Shown piece by piece: positions 10,651-21,514 of a stretch of DNA of 64,000 nucleotides; position 1 is the stretch's first letter, and each line of letters begins with the position of its first letter. Where the stretch lies: NCBI GenBank assembly GCA_903632075.3, contig CAHIKZ030004140.1, forward strand, positions 257,001 to 321,000, given 5' to 3'. The translations under genes were made by a program, and so were the position numbers. The stretch is from Acanthosepion pharaonis. Its lineage: Eukaryota > Mollusca > Cephalopoda > Sepiida > Sepiidae. Below the pieces are notes generated by a model that was given only the letters and a program-made list of their open reading frames with translations, was not told the origin of the DNA and did not search any database.

Positions 10651-10905
10651 CTATGGGTCAATGGCCGAATGGATAAAAGCATTCATCTGTGAATTTAGTG
10701 ACATTGTTGCGAGTTCAATCCCTGGGTCAGGCAGTGTGTACTTACATTCATTGGAAACATGTGTGTGTGTGTGTGCCTGCATGTATGTGTGTATTTGTGA
10801 AAAGGTTTCCCTACTATTTATTGTACAACATTTAATTCTTCACCTTTTGAAAGTCACTGCAGATTTTGGTAAGAATTTTACAGCAGTAAACACAGAAGCA
10901 ACATA
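10651..10905 (+). mobile_element. SINE-C copy (tRNA head, GT tract, tail)
   Basis: The pol III A box is TGGCCGAATGG (10662-10672) and the B box is GAGTTCAATCC (10711-10721), followed by CTGGGTCAGGCAGTGTGTAC. A GT-rich tract and then a TTTAATTCTTCACCTTTTGA tail follow. The tail matches 13600-13660, and the head matches 31190-31290. Confidence 0.7.
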
Positions 10906-11485
10906 GAGGACAGTATCTGGGAAGCAACATAGAGGACAGTAAGTGCAACACTGGGATCTGTAGATGTATTGGGATGGCCAAGGACACATTCCAAAAGATG
11001 GGCAGAGTATTGCAAGACATGAGGGTTTCTTTGATAGCAAAGAAAATAATACTGAGCTGTTACATGACAACTATCCTTCTTTCTGGCACCAAATGGCAGA
11101 CAATTTCCTCAAAGATGAAGAGACTTGAGTTGATGGAGATGTGGGTCTACAGAAGGATGCTAAGGATATCATGGACCAAGTATGTGAGCAATGATGAGGT
11201 TGCAAACAAGGAGGAGGCTTATACTTAACATCTGGAAGTGGAAGCTGAAGTTTCTGGGACACATAATGAAGAAGGAGGGACTGGAGAATCTGATGGGTTG
11301 AATAGATGGAAAGAAAGACAAAAGAAAACAATGCATGACATACCTGGCGGGCTTAAGTAAGTGGATGACAGAATGTGGTCTGGAAGAGGAAGCAGAGGGA
11401 AGGAACTTGAGAGCTGCAAGGGATAGAGGAAGAGGTGGAGAGCCATGATCACCTACAACCTGAAAGGACATGGCACATAAAAATA
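10906..11485 (+). pseudogene. RT-B LINE, 3' part
   Basis: Starting near CATCTGTAGATGTATTGGGATGG-type sequence, the translation shows MAKDTFQKMGRVL, then EMWVYRRMLRISWTKYVSN (11130-11190), KFLGHIMKKEGLENL, and WMTECGLEEEAEG. It ends in a WRAMITYNLKGHGT-like stretch and then ACATGGCACATAAAAATAAAG. This is the same 3' segment as at 4630-5165. Frameshifts and stops interrupt it (for example after NKEEAYT), so it encodes no active protein. Confidence 0.8.
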
Positions 11486-12340
11486 AAGAAAAAAACTAAA
11501 AGTTTATTATTTGAATAAAAATAAAAAGATAAAGATATTTGTCCAAACAATCGATAGAAAATGATATTCAAAAGAAATAAGCAATTCAAAAAATATCATC
11601 TAAAACTTGAGCAAATAATCCCTGATATAAATTCCTATTTACCTAATCTCAAAATCTTTTAAATAAAATAGAAATAATAGGATATGAATTCATCTTTGAA
11701 GGTATTTCAGTTTCAAACATTTTATTATGGTTTTGAAAAAAAAGATTATGTGCAATTAGAATGGCAGTTAAACATGTTGATATTTCCTGAAATTATCTTC
11801 ATGAAATTGGAATCTATACCTTTCAGTCGCCTACATATGGAACGACTTATTTTGTAGAATTCTAGTGAAATTAGAATCTTTTGACTTTCAGTCAGCCATA
11901 TATGGACCATCGTGTTTGTGAGTTACATCATCAAAATATAATTTCTAGTGGAATCTTAAGTCTTTCATTCATCTGCACACAGTGTTCTCTCTATTCTGGC
12001 AAATTCCAATCAGACAAGCACTTCTTTGAATTCCAATACATTTTCTCTCAACTATTTTTACTGATACCTATTGTGGAAAATCCTGTGGAAAATACCACTT
12101 TCATTTAAAACCAAATTCTTTGAATACTGAGCATAGGTTTATATCTTTTCTGGAGAATCTTAATTCAAACTAGAAACTCCATTGTAATTTTAAGCCTTTC
12201 ATTCACCTGCATTAGATTCTACCTATTTGGGAGTTTTGTCCTATTTTCTTTGGTTGGTAAATCTGACCGAAATGTAAAAGATTTACATTTGTATCTTTAT
12301 TATAGCAAATGACTTGATGACATTTAATAGAGTGTCTAAA
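11486..12340. other. No identifiable feature
   Basis: AT-rich sequence. A weakly repeated phrase (CTTTCAGTC.CC.ATATGGA near 11820 and 11885, and AAGCCTTTCATTCACCTGCA near 12190 against 11960) suggests an old degenerate duplication. Confidence 0.35.
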
Positions 12341-12354
12341 ACCCAATCGGTACA

Positions 12355-12615
12355 ATGTATATATTGAGGATACACGTGTGTATTATGTATAGAATTGTTT
12401 TCAATTGTATTTTATATGTGAATGAACACTTGTGTACATTGATGCATAGGAAGGTGTATATTAAGAATGTGGTGAGCATGCTTTGTTGGATGTATTTGTG
12501 TATGTATATGTTTATGCATAGGCTTGTTTGTCAAAGTGTGTGTATATTTCTGTACATAGTATTGGAGTGTGTATGTGCATGTATCATTGATTATGTCTAT
12601 GTGTATATTTATTGA
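12355..12615 (+). repeat. Degenerate TG/TA tract
   Basis: Interrupted GTGTATNT-type sequence. It gives artificial Tyr/Cys/Val or His/Thr-rich frames. Confidence 0.7.
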
Positions 12616-12639
12616 AAGGCTTCTTTTCATATCAGTGGA

Positions 12640-13014
12640 GTAATAATAAGCACCTCAGATTTCTTCTACCCCAACTATGGGTCATATAACAGGACACACA
12701 GGGTCCTATAGCCTTGGGTGGCAACCAGTCTAAGAGAAGGAAATTATGAATTCAAATTGGATTGCACTATCCTAAAAGTGTGTGTACATGTGGCTAGGGA
12801 CTTCTTGTTAATCAAAATTCCTACTGAACCTCCTACTATAGATTTAAACATCCAAATGAATATGACCTTTGCTATGTTTGCTCAGTTTTCATCTGGATAG
12901 ACAGTGGGTGGCAGGGTTGTTTTACAGAGCTGACTCAACTGACCAGTTGAATGTCACAACAGGTATTGGGATTATTTGCATATGTGTGTGGATGTATGGA
13001 TGTATATTATCCAT
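12640..13014. other. Unassigned, with one short repeat shared with 28440-28490
   Basis: CCTTGGGTGGCAACCAGTCT at about 12712 resembles CCTTGATTGGTAACCAATCT at about 28460. This suggests two copies of an uncharacterised repeat. Confidence 0.35.
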
Positions 13015-13017
13015 TAT

Positions 13018-13158
13018 GATCTTCAAAAATGTAAAAGCATTGTCAATCCTCATTATCTGTCTTTTTGAAACCTGTTCTTTTATTGTCCTTTCACTCCCAG
13101 TAAATCCCTTATGTCTTAGTGGCTTCAATGCCTTGCTTAAGTTGATATACTTAAAAAA
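13018..13158 (+). pseudogene. RT-A LINE 3' end
   Basis: The stretch ATTATCTGTCTTTTTGAAAC, then GTAAATCCCTTATGTCTTAG and GCCTTGCTTAAGTTGATATA followed by A9, matches the 3' ends at 37255-37420 and 56820-56880. Only the last 140 bases of the element are present. Confidence 0.75.
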
Positions 13159-13535
13159 AAATGTGTATGTATATGTATGTATGCAAATATGTATTGGCAT
13201 ATAGATGTGAGTGCATGCTTGTGTGCTTGTAGACACATGTGAATACAGAAAAGGCTGTTTGTGTGCATGTGAACATGACTGATATAGTAAGCATGTACAT
13301 GCATGCTTGTGTGCATATGTGTGTGAGTGCTTGCATGTATGCCTGTGTGTGTGTGCATGAGTGTACATGTGTGTGCATGTGTGTGGACATGCATCTGTGT
13401 GAGAGATCTTGCATATGTGTGTGTGAGTGCTAGCACACGGGTGTCTGTGCATATATGTTTGAGAAAGTGTTTGCATGTGTGTGTGTGTGTGTGTGTGTGT
13501 GCATATCTATAGGTGTGTGTCTGTGTGTGTAGGTG
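13159..13535 (+). repeat. 380-bp interrupted alternating purine-pyrimidine tract
   Basis: TGTATGTATATG passes into TGTGCATG and TGTGTGTG motifs, starting directly after the RT-A poly(A). Long open frames on both strands here (up to 184 codons of Thr/His repeats) are composition artefacts. Confidence 0.85.
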
Positions 13536-13720
13536 AAAGGTTCCATAAAGGGTTTCCAATTATTTTTCATACAGCATACACATGTCCCCATCAAAAATTG
13601 CCGGACCATTCCATTTAGTTCTTCGCCTTTTGAAACTTAATGTAGATTTTGGCAAGAACTTCTCTGCGACTGTTGCAGAGCGCCTCAGGCAGCAGACACA
13701 GTGCCACTAATGGTCTTGAT
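13535..13720 (+). mobile_element. SINE-C tail segment
   Basis: GGTGAAAGGTTCC, then TTTAGTTCTTCGCCTTTTGA and GATTTTGGCAAGAACTTC match the SINE-C tail at 10800-10880. Here it is preceded by a GT tract but has no head. Confidence 0.55.
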
Positions 13721-14084
13721 TTGTGACTAAACTAAACTTCTCTCTAACCAAATTTCAGTTTCTCAATTTACAAATACAACCAACAGAAACTGATTTCTTC
13801 GGAACTTGGTTTTGACAAAAGCAAATCTTTTGATTATTAAAACATGACAGAATGTGTCAAAAGAAGAAAGGAATTGGTAAAAGAATTTGGTAAAAGATTT
13901 TAATGTTACTATAAATGACTGGTCAGTTTAATGTTTGGTTTACTTTTGTAATTATTTTAAGTTGGACTTGTATGATTAACTCAGTTGGCCGAGCATTAGT
14001 TAAGAGGTTTCCTCTTAATCCTTTTAAGATTTTTAAACTTATTACAAAATATAGGCAAGAGGGTCAACAGAGGTCAAAATTTAA

Positions 14085-14775
14085 ACTACAAGACCTATAG
14101 AAAGAAGTGAAAGAAAGCAAGAAGAAAGGACTATACATCAATTGCAATAAGACAGAATGCATGATTGTTAGTAAAAGAAAAGCTCAACATGCAAATTACA
14201 AATAAATAACAAAATCAAACAAATAAAACAATTTAATTATCTGGAGGATGGAAAGTGTGACACTGAACTGAAATCCAAAGGCCCACTGGGGTAGTGAAAG
14301 ATGTAAAAAAGAAACACAAATATTTCATTAGAAACAAAGAAAACATTAGTTACATAGTATCAGTATATGTCAGTAAATGCTAGGCAATCACCTCACAGAT
14401 GACAGAGACTTTTGAAGCAACAGAAATTTAGTTCTACAGAAAGATACTGAGAATTTTATGAACTAAACATTTGAACACCAACAAAGTTTTAGAGAAAATG
14501 GTAACAAAAACGAAACATCAGAAAGAGATATTTGAAATTTCTAGGGCACATAATGAGGAAAGAGCACTTGGAAAATTTGATACTCACAGAAGAGACTCAG
14601 AGGATCAGAGGGAAACACGGCATAACCTACCTAGTGAGCTTGTGTAAATGTATGGAGGATCAAGGTTTTGGAGAAATAACAAAAAAAGAAAATTTATTAA
14701 TAAATGCAAGTGATAGGAAATTGTAGAAATCTATAACCGCAAATGTCTTGAAAGGAACACAGCACATAGAAGAAG
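14085..14775 (+). pseudogene. RT-B LINE, 3' part, heavily decayed
   Basis: Matches the 4440-5165 copy: GAAAGCAAGAAGAAAGGACT, TGGAAAGTGTGACACTGA, then translated KFLGHIMRKEHLENLILTEE (14532 on) and a decayed TYLVSLCKCM. It ends GAACACAGCACATAGAAGAA, the usual tail before a GAA repeat. Internal deletions and stops are numerous. Confidence 0.8.
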
Positions 14776-15386
14776 CGTTATTTTTATGAAATACAGAAAT
14801 AGAAATGGACTTTGCACTAAAATAGTTTTAAAGGCATTCTCCCTTCTTTCTGCATCATTGCTAGAGGTTTTGATAGACAAAAAAGTGTGCAGTTATGCAT
14901 TCTTTGTATCTATATGTCAAAAATACTCTTGGGAAAGGTATGAAGCTTTCTCACTCTCCTAACTATTGGTTAAATAATTGGAATTCAGTCTAGAAAAACT
15001 ATAGTTATTCTCAAAAAGATGATTACTGTGATATTCACTCTTAAAAAAATTATTATTTTTATTATCCACAATATCTTTTCACTTTAACGTGTTGATAAAT
15101 AAAAAAAAAATCTATCAATCAAGGAATCCTATCTAAATGTATCATGTAATCTAATATTATTTGCTTCAAGTTACTTGTAGATGTAACTGTCAATACTAAG
15201 CCCTCCATTTTGGTGCAGAAGTGCCTTGAAAATTCAGTTTGCCACTCCAATGTTTTGTTTGTTTTTTTTATCAAGACACCAACCAATCAATAAAACATAA
15301 AATGACAAGTTCCTTATTATAAAATCTGTTTTCATTTGTCTCCCACCCAATTAAAGAGGAAAACGCTTTTTCTTAATTAACTTTAG

Positions 15387-15472
15387 ACAAAAATGCTAAT
15401 GGGACAGACCATGAAGCATCAATCAGGACCTGATGATTGCTACATGCGTGAAACTCAGAGTTGTACCAAACG
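15387..15472 (+). CDS. Candidate internal exon, 86 nt
   Basis: TTAATTAACTTTAG|ACAAAAATG is a convincing 3' splice site and CCAAACG|GTAAGG a convincing 5' splice site. Only one frame is open throughout, giving TKMLMGQTMKHQSG followed by PDDCYMRETQSCTKR (28 full codons plus two bases). The two cysteines with ETQSC between or beside them recall the end of thrombospondin type 1 repeats, but this is a weak resemblance. No repeat signature overlaps. It could belong with other plus-strand candidate exons of this window or be fortuitous. Confidence 0.35.
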
Positions 15473-15839
15473 GTAAGGAAAAATGTATATTTATTATTAG
15501 TAGCATGAATTTCAGCTCTGTTATTTTGTGTTGAGCACTTTTATTACTATCAGCACTCATTTATGCTTATATTCTTATATATGTATGAGTGCATGTGTGT
15601 GTGTTTTTATATGTGAATGCATTTTTATAGCTTAACTGTTGGACAAATGAAGTTTATAAATGCACAATGTTTAAAGACTTTATAAAAATAACGACACTTC
15701 AAATTTCAAATCTTTTAACAAGTTGTTTAATTTTCAGGTATAAATGAAATGACAAGATGGCCATTACTCTACAGACAGGCAGTGGCTACACTGAAAGTTT
15801 TTTTTTTATGCATGTTTGAGTATTTGTGTAAGGAATAAA

Positions 15840-16600
15840 CTACCTTTGTATAATGGCATTTGTCAGGAAATATTCAGTCAGCTTGATCAATTCACAAAAA
15901 ATACAATAGAAATTTTTAAGAGAAGAAAAAAAATCATACAAAGAATTGTCTGTAAGTGAAATTGATGTGCCCTTTGTAAGACTTTTTAGAAGCCAGATCA
16001 TTGGAAGGGAAAACAAAGTCGCTTTGATCAATCTGTGACACTGAATAATTTCTTTATTCTGATGAATATAATATATTACTTATCTCTATTCCGTCACAAG
16101 ATACAAAATATGAATAATAGTCTTGTTTATCAGGATTCTTCCTCACTGTTTTAATCCTTAATATTGCAGGTTCAAACCCTACACTAGGTTTTTATTTTCT
16201 AAGTCCATCAATTCACAGCAAGAAATTCTTAAAGACAATAAAATATGAACCATTTTGTTGCAAGAACCAAGAATTATTATAAGGCAGCAAGCTATCATAA
16301 AAAAAGATTGATAAAATAGAGTTTTGTATTTAATTCCTGGGAAGGATGCCAGCCATATTAATGCATGAGATAATGAAAAACTTACCAAGCAAAACCTTCT
16401 TCTGCTTGAAATGTTCTAAAGGTTATGAGTTGCGAGGAAAAATGACAGAAAGAATATTATGAAAACAATAAAATGAGGATGCTAATCAGAAACAATCCTT
16501 TATGGTGGATAAAATTGTTTATAGTTTTCACCTTTCAAAATAAAATCTAGCAGAGCAAACCTTTATCATGACCCACAAACATCCCTCATTTGTACAGTGA
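15840..16600. other. No identifiable feature
   Basis: No RT, transposase or SINE signature. A B-box-like GGTTCAAACCC at about 16169 has no A box upstream. Confidence 0.4.
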
Positions 16601-16614
16601 TCTATTCTTCTAAA

Positions 16615-17064
16615 ATCAACAAACCTATTTACACTATTTACATTGTTCGGACTGCTATCATTATCTTTGTCGCCATATTCACAACATTTTGGGTATTGTA
16701 TGCTCTGTCCTTCAACAGGTGATTGGAATTTGAAATCAAATCTTTTATTTCTTCCACCAGGATAGATTGTTCTAGTTCTACGTGCCATGCCTCTTCCAGA
16801 TTTCTCAGTTTTGTAACTCAAATCTCCAAGTTTTTGTTCACCTCTGCTGTGACCAGGTATTGAACTCCCCACTCTTTGTGTCAAGTCATTGGATTATTTC
16901 AACGCTTTTATCCACTGGGCTAAGCTGTCCTTGAGGAAGAAGGCCAGCATGTACAATGGCCAAAAAGTCATGAATATGGCAAAAAAGATGACGACAACAG
17001 CCTAAACAATGTAAATAGTGTAAATAGTTACAAAAGTGTATCTTAGACAGATATCAACAAATCT
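16615..17064 (-). mobile_element. hpSINE with 12-bp target duplication
   Basis: Left arm TTTACACTATTTACATTG through GCCATATTCACAACATTTTG, minus-strand body (AATCAAATCTTTTATTTC, GTTCTAGTTCTACGTGCC) and head (ACTCTTTGTGTCAAGTCATT) are followed by a right arm in inverted orientation (GAAGAAGGCCAGCATGTACA through AATGTAAATAGTG). Flanks ATCAACAAACCT (16615-16626) and ATCAACAAATCT (17053-17064) form a 12-bp target duplication with one mismatch. Confidence 0.85.
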
Positions 17065-17204
17065 TTAAAAAAAAAAATGGTAAAAAATGATAATGAAATA
17101 CACAGAACTTCAATTGTATTTTGTTTTTTTAATTGTGCAGTAAAATAAACAGACTATAATCATCAATTCATTTCTTTTGTTTAATGTAAGTATATATTTT
17201 AAAT

Positions 17205-17300
17205 ACCATTAATCCCCATTTATTTTAAATATGAAATAAAAACATTAATCCCAATTTATTTTAAATATAAAATATAAATCCGGTCTATTTTAAATAAAAT
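17205..17300 (+). repeat. Imperfect tandem repeat, about 36-48 bp
   Basis: Three diverged copies of ATTAATCCC.ATTTATTTTAA followed by ATATAAAAT-type sequence. Confidence 0.5.
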
Positions 17301-17545
17301 GTATATATATTTATATTTTTTTTTAATTAAAATCCTGTAATTTCTATATAATCTTGTAATCCCCGTATAATATATGAACTGCACCAACATTGCTTTAACC
17401 AGATATTTTTATTAAAATTTAAATTATGTAATGGCCAATCTCTATACAGCACCTGAAGATTTCATTGTGCTGGTGAGGAATAATATGTATATTTATTAAT
17501 ATATACTTAATATTACATCATTTTATTAATACCATCATTCAATGT

Positions 17546-17548
<3 letters not shown>

Positions 17549-17613
<65 letters not shown>
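17549..17613 (+). repeat. (AT)n microsatellite
   Basis: About 64 bases of uninterrupted AT. Confidence 0.95.
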
Positions 17614-17615
<2 letters not shown>

Positions 17616-17621
17616 CAATTC

Positions 17622-18420
17622 ACCTAAGGAAGGCAACAATGATGCTAAGACACAAGAGTGATCGAAAAAAGCGAATGAGATTGCTTTAGGAGGAACCAGA
17701 ACACCAATTCTAAACAGGAAAAAAGGGTTAAATCTCTACTATGAAAGATTTCTGTCCTTATAAAGATGAAAGGACCCACAGTGCAAGCTATTAGCAGCCA
17801 ACTGATCAAGTATGTGAAGCACAATATCAAAAATGCCCTGATGTGGTAAAGAGAAAAGGTATTATTCTCTAACATGACAATATAAGCTTGCACTCTGCAA
17901 AAGAAAGCCAAGAAAAATATGATCATTAGAGGAAGTAGTCTATTCTTCATCCTTCATTCTTAACAGATTTAGCATCTACAAATTTTCATTATGTTCAATC
18001 ACTAGAACATTGACAGAATATTCTAAAATAAGAAAAAATTTGAAAAAGTCTTTCAAAATCTTTTGGGGGAGAAAGACAAATTTTTTAAAATATGGAATCA
18101 AAAATCTGCTTTTGAGTTGGGGTAGAACCATTGAAAATGAAGATAATTGCATTTCTTATCAATAATATCTCTTTAGATAATATTATTCAACCAATTCACC
18201 CAAGGTAGAAAGTTATTAAGTAAGAATATAAAAGGAGGATGGAAGATGAGCATATCATAAGAATATGTATGATGGATAACAGTTGACCATTTTGAACACT
18301 GACAAGCACCAGCAGAGATATGGCACCAATATTCTTGTAAATATAAAGCATGGCAGAATGAGTTCAAGTGCTTTCTGAAACAGTACAAGAAACTAACTAT
18401 TTTTCTAGTATCATAAGGTC
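17622..18420 (-). pseudogene. RT-A-like LINE, minus strand, strongly decayed
   Basis: The left edge (CACCTAAGGAAGGCAACAAT, GCTAAGACACAAG) is the reverse complement of the RT-A 3' end. Further right, AGCAGAGATATGGCACCAAT resembles the reverse complement of the conserved YCCHIW codons. Coding homology between is faint. Confidence 0.4.
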
Positions 18421-19051
18421 AGGAATGAGCCTGAGTCCCAATAAACATTCAAGGCAAGGAGTACAATACCATTCTTCTTGACTAGAGGAAACACAATATC
18501 TGGTTTTCTTTTTCTATTTCTTTTGATAAAGCATAATTATTCTGAACACCTTAATATTTTGTTTTAACATCATATTTTTATTTGTAAAACAAAATAGAAG
18601 ATTTCTAATACAGGTTTGTTGTATGTGCGATATTGACCCACAAACAGATATTGAATGATGGAAGACAACAACAAACAAAATAAAGACTTGAATAAAAATA
18701 AATATATTGCCAAGTTTATTTTCATTAAAGAAAATACATCAACAAAAATAAGTTGCACTAGGCAAAAAATATCTCTGCCTATGTAGAGGGTAAGAAGAGT
18801 GTTGTCCTGAAAAGGACAGTTTTGTAATCAGTGAAAAATTTCTTTTTAATGCTTTGAGGCCTTTTTATATTCTGGACCAGTTCTACAATAAATGCTGGTT
18901 AAGCTTTTTCTTCCATTTGTGCCAACAGGATAAGACAGGTTTTAATTTTTATGCCTCTCCTTCAAAATTTTGAAATTCTCATCTTATTGGGTGACACTTT
19001 CATGCTATCAGATGACACTCATAAAATTGATGACACTCAGTGTTGGTGTAT
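18421..19051. other. No identifiable feature
   Basis: AT-rich, no recognised repeats. Confidence 0.4.
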
Positions 19052-19178
19052 ATACCTTGAATGGACACTATTTACATTATTCAGAATATTGTCCTCATCT
19101 TTGTCGCCAATAGTCCAAATAATGTAAATAGTGTACATAATAACTCATCTCAGAAATATAGACAGATACCTTGAATGG
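19052..19178 (+). mobile_element. Minimal hpSINE (101 bp) with perfect 13-bp target duplication
   Basis: ATACCTTGAATGG occurs at 19052-19064 and again, without mismatch, at 19166-19178. Between them is only a left arm (ACACTATTTACATTATTC to TTGTCGCC) joined directly to the inverted right arm plus tail (AATAGTCCAAATAATG to AATATAGACAG). The tRNA head and body are absent. Confidence 0.9.
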
Positions 19179-19689
19179 TTTTGTTTTTTTTCTTTTTGAG
19201 ATCTGTAAATTAAAAATACTACGTTTTTCTTTTTATTGACTATCAGTGAAGCATAAAATAATTCAATTCTGATTTGCTAAGTAAAATTTTGTAATCACTG
19301 AATGTCTGAAGTGTTTTAACAAACGTTGTCCAAAATTATGAAATGAAACAATGTTATTTGTCCATTCTAGTATCGTCATTATTGTTATTTTATAACAATG
19401 CCTTTTTAGAAATATTTGCATGAAGTGTATATTACATTTTGCATGATTGATTTTATATTCTAACCACTTTCTCATTTGGGACAATTACAAATTCAATTCT
19501 ACAGAGTTCTTGAATTAAAGAAGTAACAAAATTCATAAAAAAAATGATGCTAGACAACAATCAACAATGTGTTGAGATAATACGCAACAGAAAAATGAAA
19601 AGGACAACAGTTATTACAACGTAAGAAACCAGTGCCAACACCAAAATCAGGACTCCATCCACAGAATTCCTTGCTTTGTGTCTGACAGA

Positions 19690-19884
19690 CCATGAAAGAT
19701 GCCATTCATTACAAGCTACAGGAACACAGAAGGACCATCACTCCAGACATTTATTGTCAGAAAATATCAAAAGTTATTTAGTAAAGAGAAAAGGTGTTAT
19801 TCTCCAGCATGCAAGTACACACGCTACAACCTCACCCCTGAAATAAGATCATTAGGATGGAAAGCTCATTTTTATTTTTTAAAT
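19690..19884. other. Unassigned
   Basis: A short open frame is present with no recognised domain. AGAGAAAAGGT.TTATTCTC also occurs near 17850 (TAAAGAGAAAAGGTATTA), which suggests a shared old repeat. Confidence 0.3.
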
Positions 19885-20275
19885 CATTTCAGCCCAAGTA
19901 AGGCAGTAAACCAATAAGACACAAGGAGCAAGAACAATAAAAGAAGAGTAATCAAGAAGACAGACAATAACAATTGACATTGCATTTGAATTTTTGAAGA
20001 TCAAAGTTAGCTAGGAAGCATGGAGTTGGAAGTGGGTAAGAAACTATTTGCATCAAACTTACTGTTGCAAAAAGCCAATTCAACTTTTAAAATGATGAGA
20101 TCTTGTTGTTAATCTAATATTTGTTTTTGAATTCATAAACTCTATGTACCCTAGCAGAGAGTTCATCTGAACAATTATCATGTATGTATTTATAGAAAAG
20201 TCAAAGGGAAGTTAAATTATGATGCTGTGAAAGTAACTGAAGCTGAGATGCCAGCCTTGTCCAGAAAGTTTATTC
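19885..20275 (-). pseudogene. RT-A LINE 3' part, minus strand
   Basis: CCCAAGTAAGGCAGTAAACC is the reverse complement of the RT-A 3' terminus. ATTGACATTGCATTTGAATT matches the 34260 copy, AAAATGATGAGATCTTG matches 58210, and GAAGCTGAGATGCCAG matches 58360. Order and spacing agree with other minus-strand copies. No open coding region remains. Confidence 0.65.
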
Positions 20276-20802
20276 TGCTTCATCTCCATCATGTTTACTA
20301 CTTTACCCTAAAAAGTCTAGTTTTTATTAATATTAAATATCTGAACAGACCTAATATAAAAATTAAGCTTTTTGGTCAAGAGCTAAATCATTTTATTTTT
20401 CTATTAAAAAAAAATAGACAAAAGATCAATTCGGTTTGTCTTCCTATTTTACTTGTAAATACAAATGAGAAACCCAGGGAAATAACCAATCGATTATTCC
20501 GTCAATTAATCAGACTTGATACTTGTTGATTTTATCAGAAGGTCACAGGCAAAGAAGAAATTGGCTGAAATAGTGTAATAGAAACCATATTGTTTAGACA
20601 ATTTGTTGGATAATAAAAATACTTTATCCCCAAACTTCAGACAGTTAATTAGTTGTTCTGAAATCAAGAATGTCTTCAGTTTTATTCCTTCTCTTGAGAA
20701 GTAGTTCTTGTCACAGATTTTAAGAGACATTTACACACTGATGATCCCATATGGATTATTACATGTGAACCTTAAATTTTAATTTATATAGATATTAACC
20801 TT

Positions 20803-20869
20803 AAATCTTAATTTATATAGATATTCATAATGATTAATTCATTATGAATATCTATATAAATTAAGATTT
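20803..20869. repeat. Perfect inverted repeat, 31-bp arms, 5-nt loop
   Basis: The left arm (20803-20833) starts AAATCTTAATTTATATAG and the right arm (20839-20869) is its exact reverse complement; the spacer is TTAAT. A partial direct copy of the left arm precedes it at about 20774-20795. Confidence 0.95.
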
Positions 20870-21514
20870 GATGAAATAATTTTTCATGTTTAAATTATAA
20901 CAGACACATCATTGAAATATATAGGTTGATGAACTGCAAACAAAATAAAATTTATCTTTATTAATTATTAGTGAAACATGTGTGTTTAACTGAGATGAAA
21001 CCAATTTAAAGTAAAATTTTGTCAGTTTATAATTTACATAAAAACATAGAATTTACACACCATAATCATATTAGAAAGTTTCATCTTTCTTACATCAATA
21101 ATAATTAAGTTATTTAAATTTGAATACCTTTTGACAAACACCCTCAGAAAGGAAAATTAATATTTTAGAAACAATTATATACTAAGTCATATGTTTATAA
21201 TTATGTCATTGTGGTGTATATATCTAAAGAGTTATACATCAAAGAGAAAAAGAAATTCATTTCCTGCTTTTTAAGATATTCACTGCTGCATTTGTATCAT
21301 TTTTATCAAGACAAATCAACTTACTGCATTTTTAATTATTCACCAAAAGATAAGTAATTAATACTCCTTCGTTCATTCAGATTTTATTTTTCCTCATCAC
21401 ACATATTTTTGCTCTTGTAAAAAAATAAGAAAATTACATACACATGTTTTACAGGCACAAAAGATTTCTTATCAAAGACAAAATTTAAAGCTTTTTTTTG
21501 CAAAACATCTGCAT
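20870..21514. other. No identifiable feature
   Basis: AT-rich, no recognised repeat. Confidence 0.4.

Noticed and set aside
12922..13559. Minus-strand frames up to 184 codons rich in Thr-His repeats
   Set aside because: They are translations of a GT/GCAT tract with no other protein signal.
16169..16179. B-box-like GGTTCAAACCC
   Set aside because: There is no A box at the right distance.
16528..16884. A 118-codon minus-strand frame
   Set aside because: It lies within the hpSINE and its flank. Similar short frames recur in other copies because the repeat recurs, and they lack domains.
17645..17950. A 101-codon hydrophobic minus-strand frame, possibly a membrane protein
   Set aside because: It lies next to an RT-A 3' end on the same strand, and AT-rich DNA commonly gives Phe/Ile/Leu-rich frames; no family motif.
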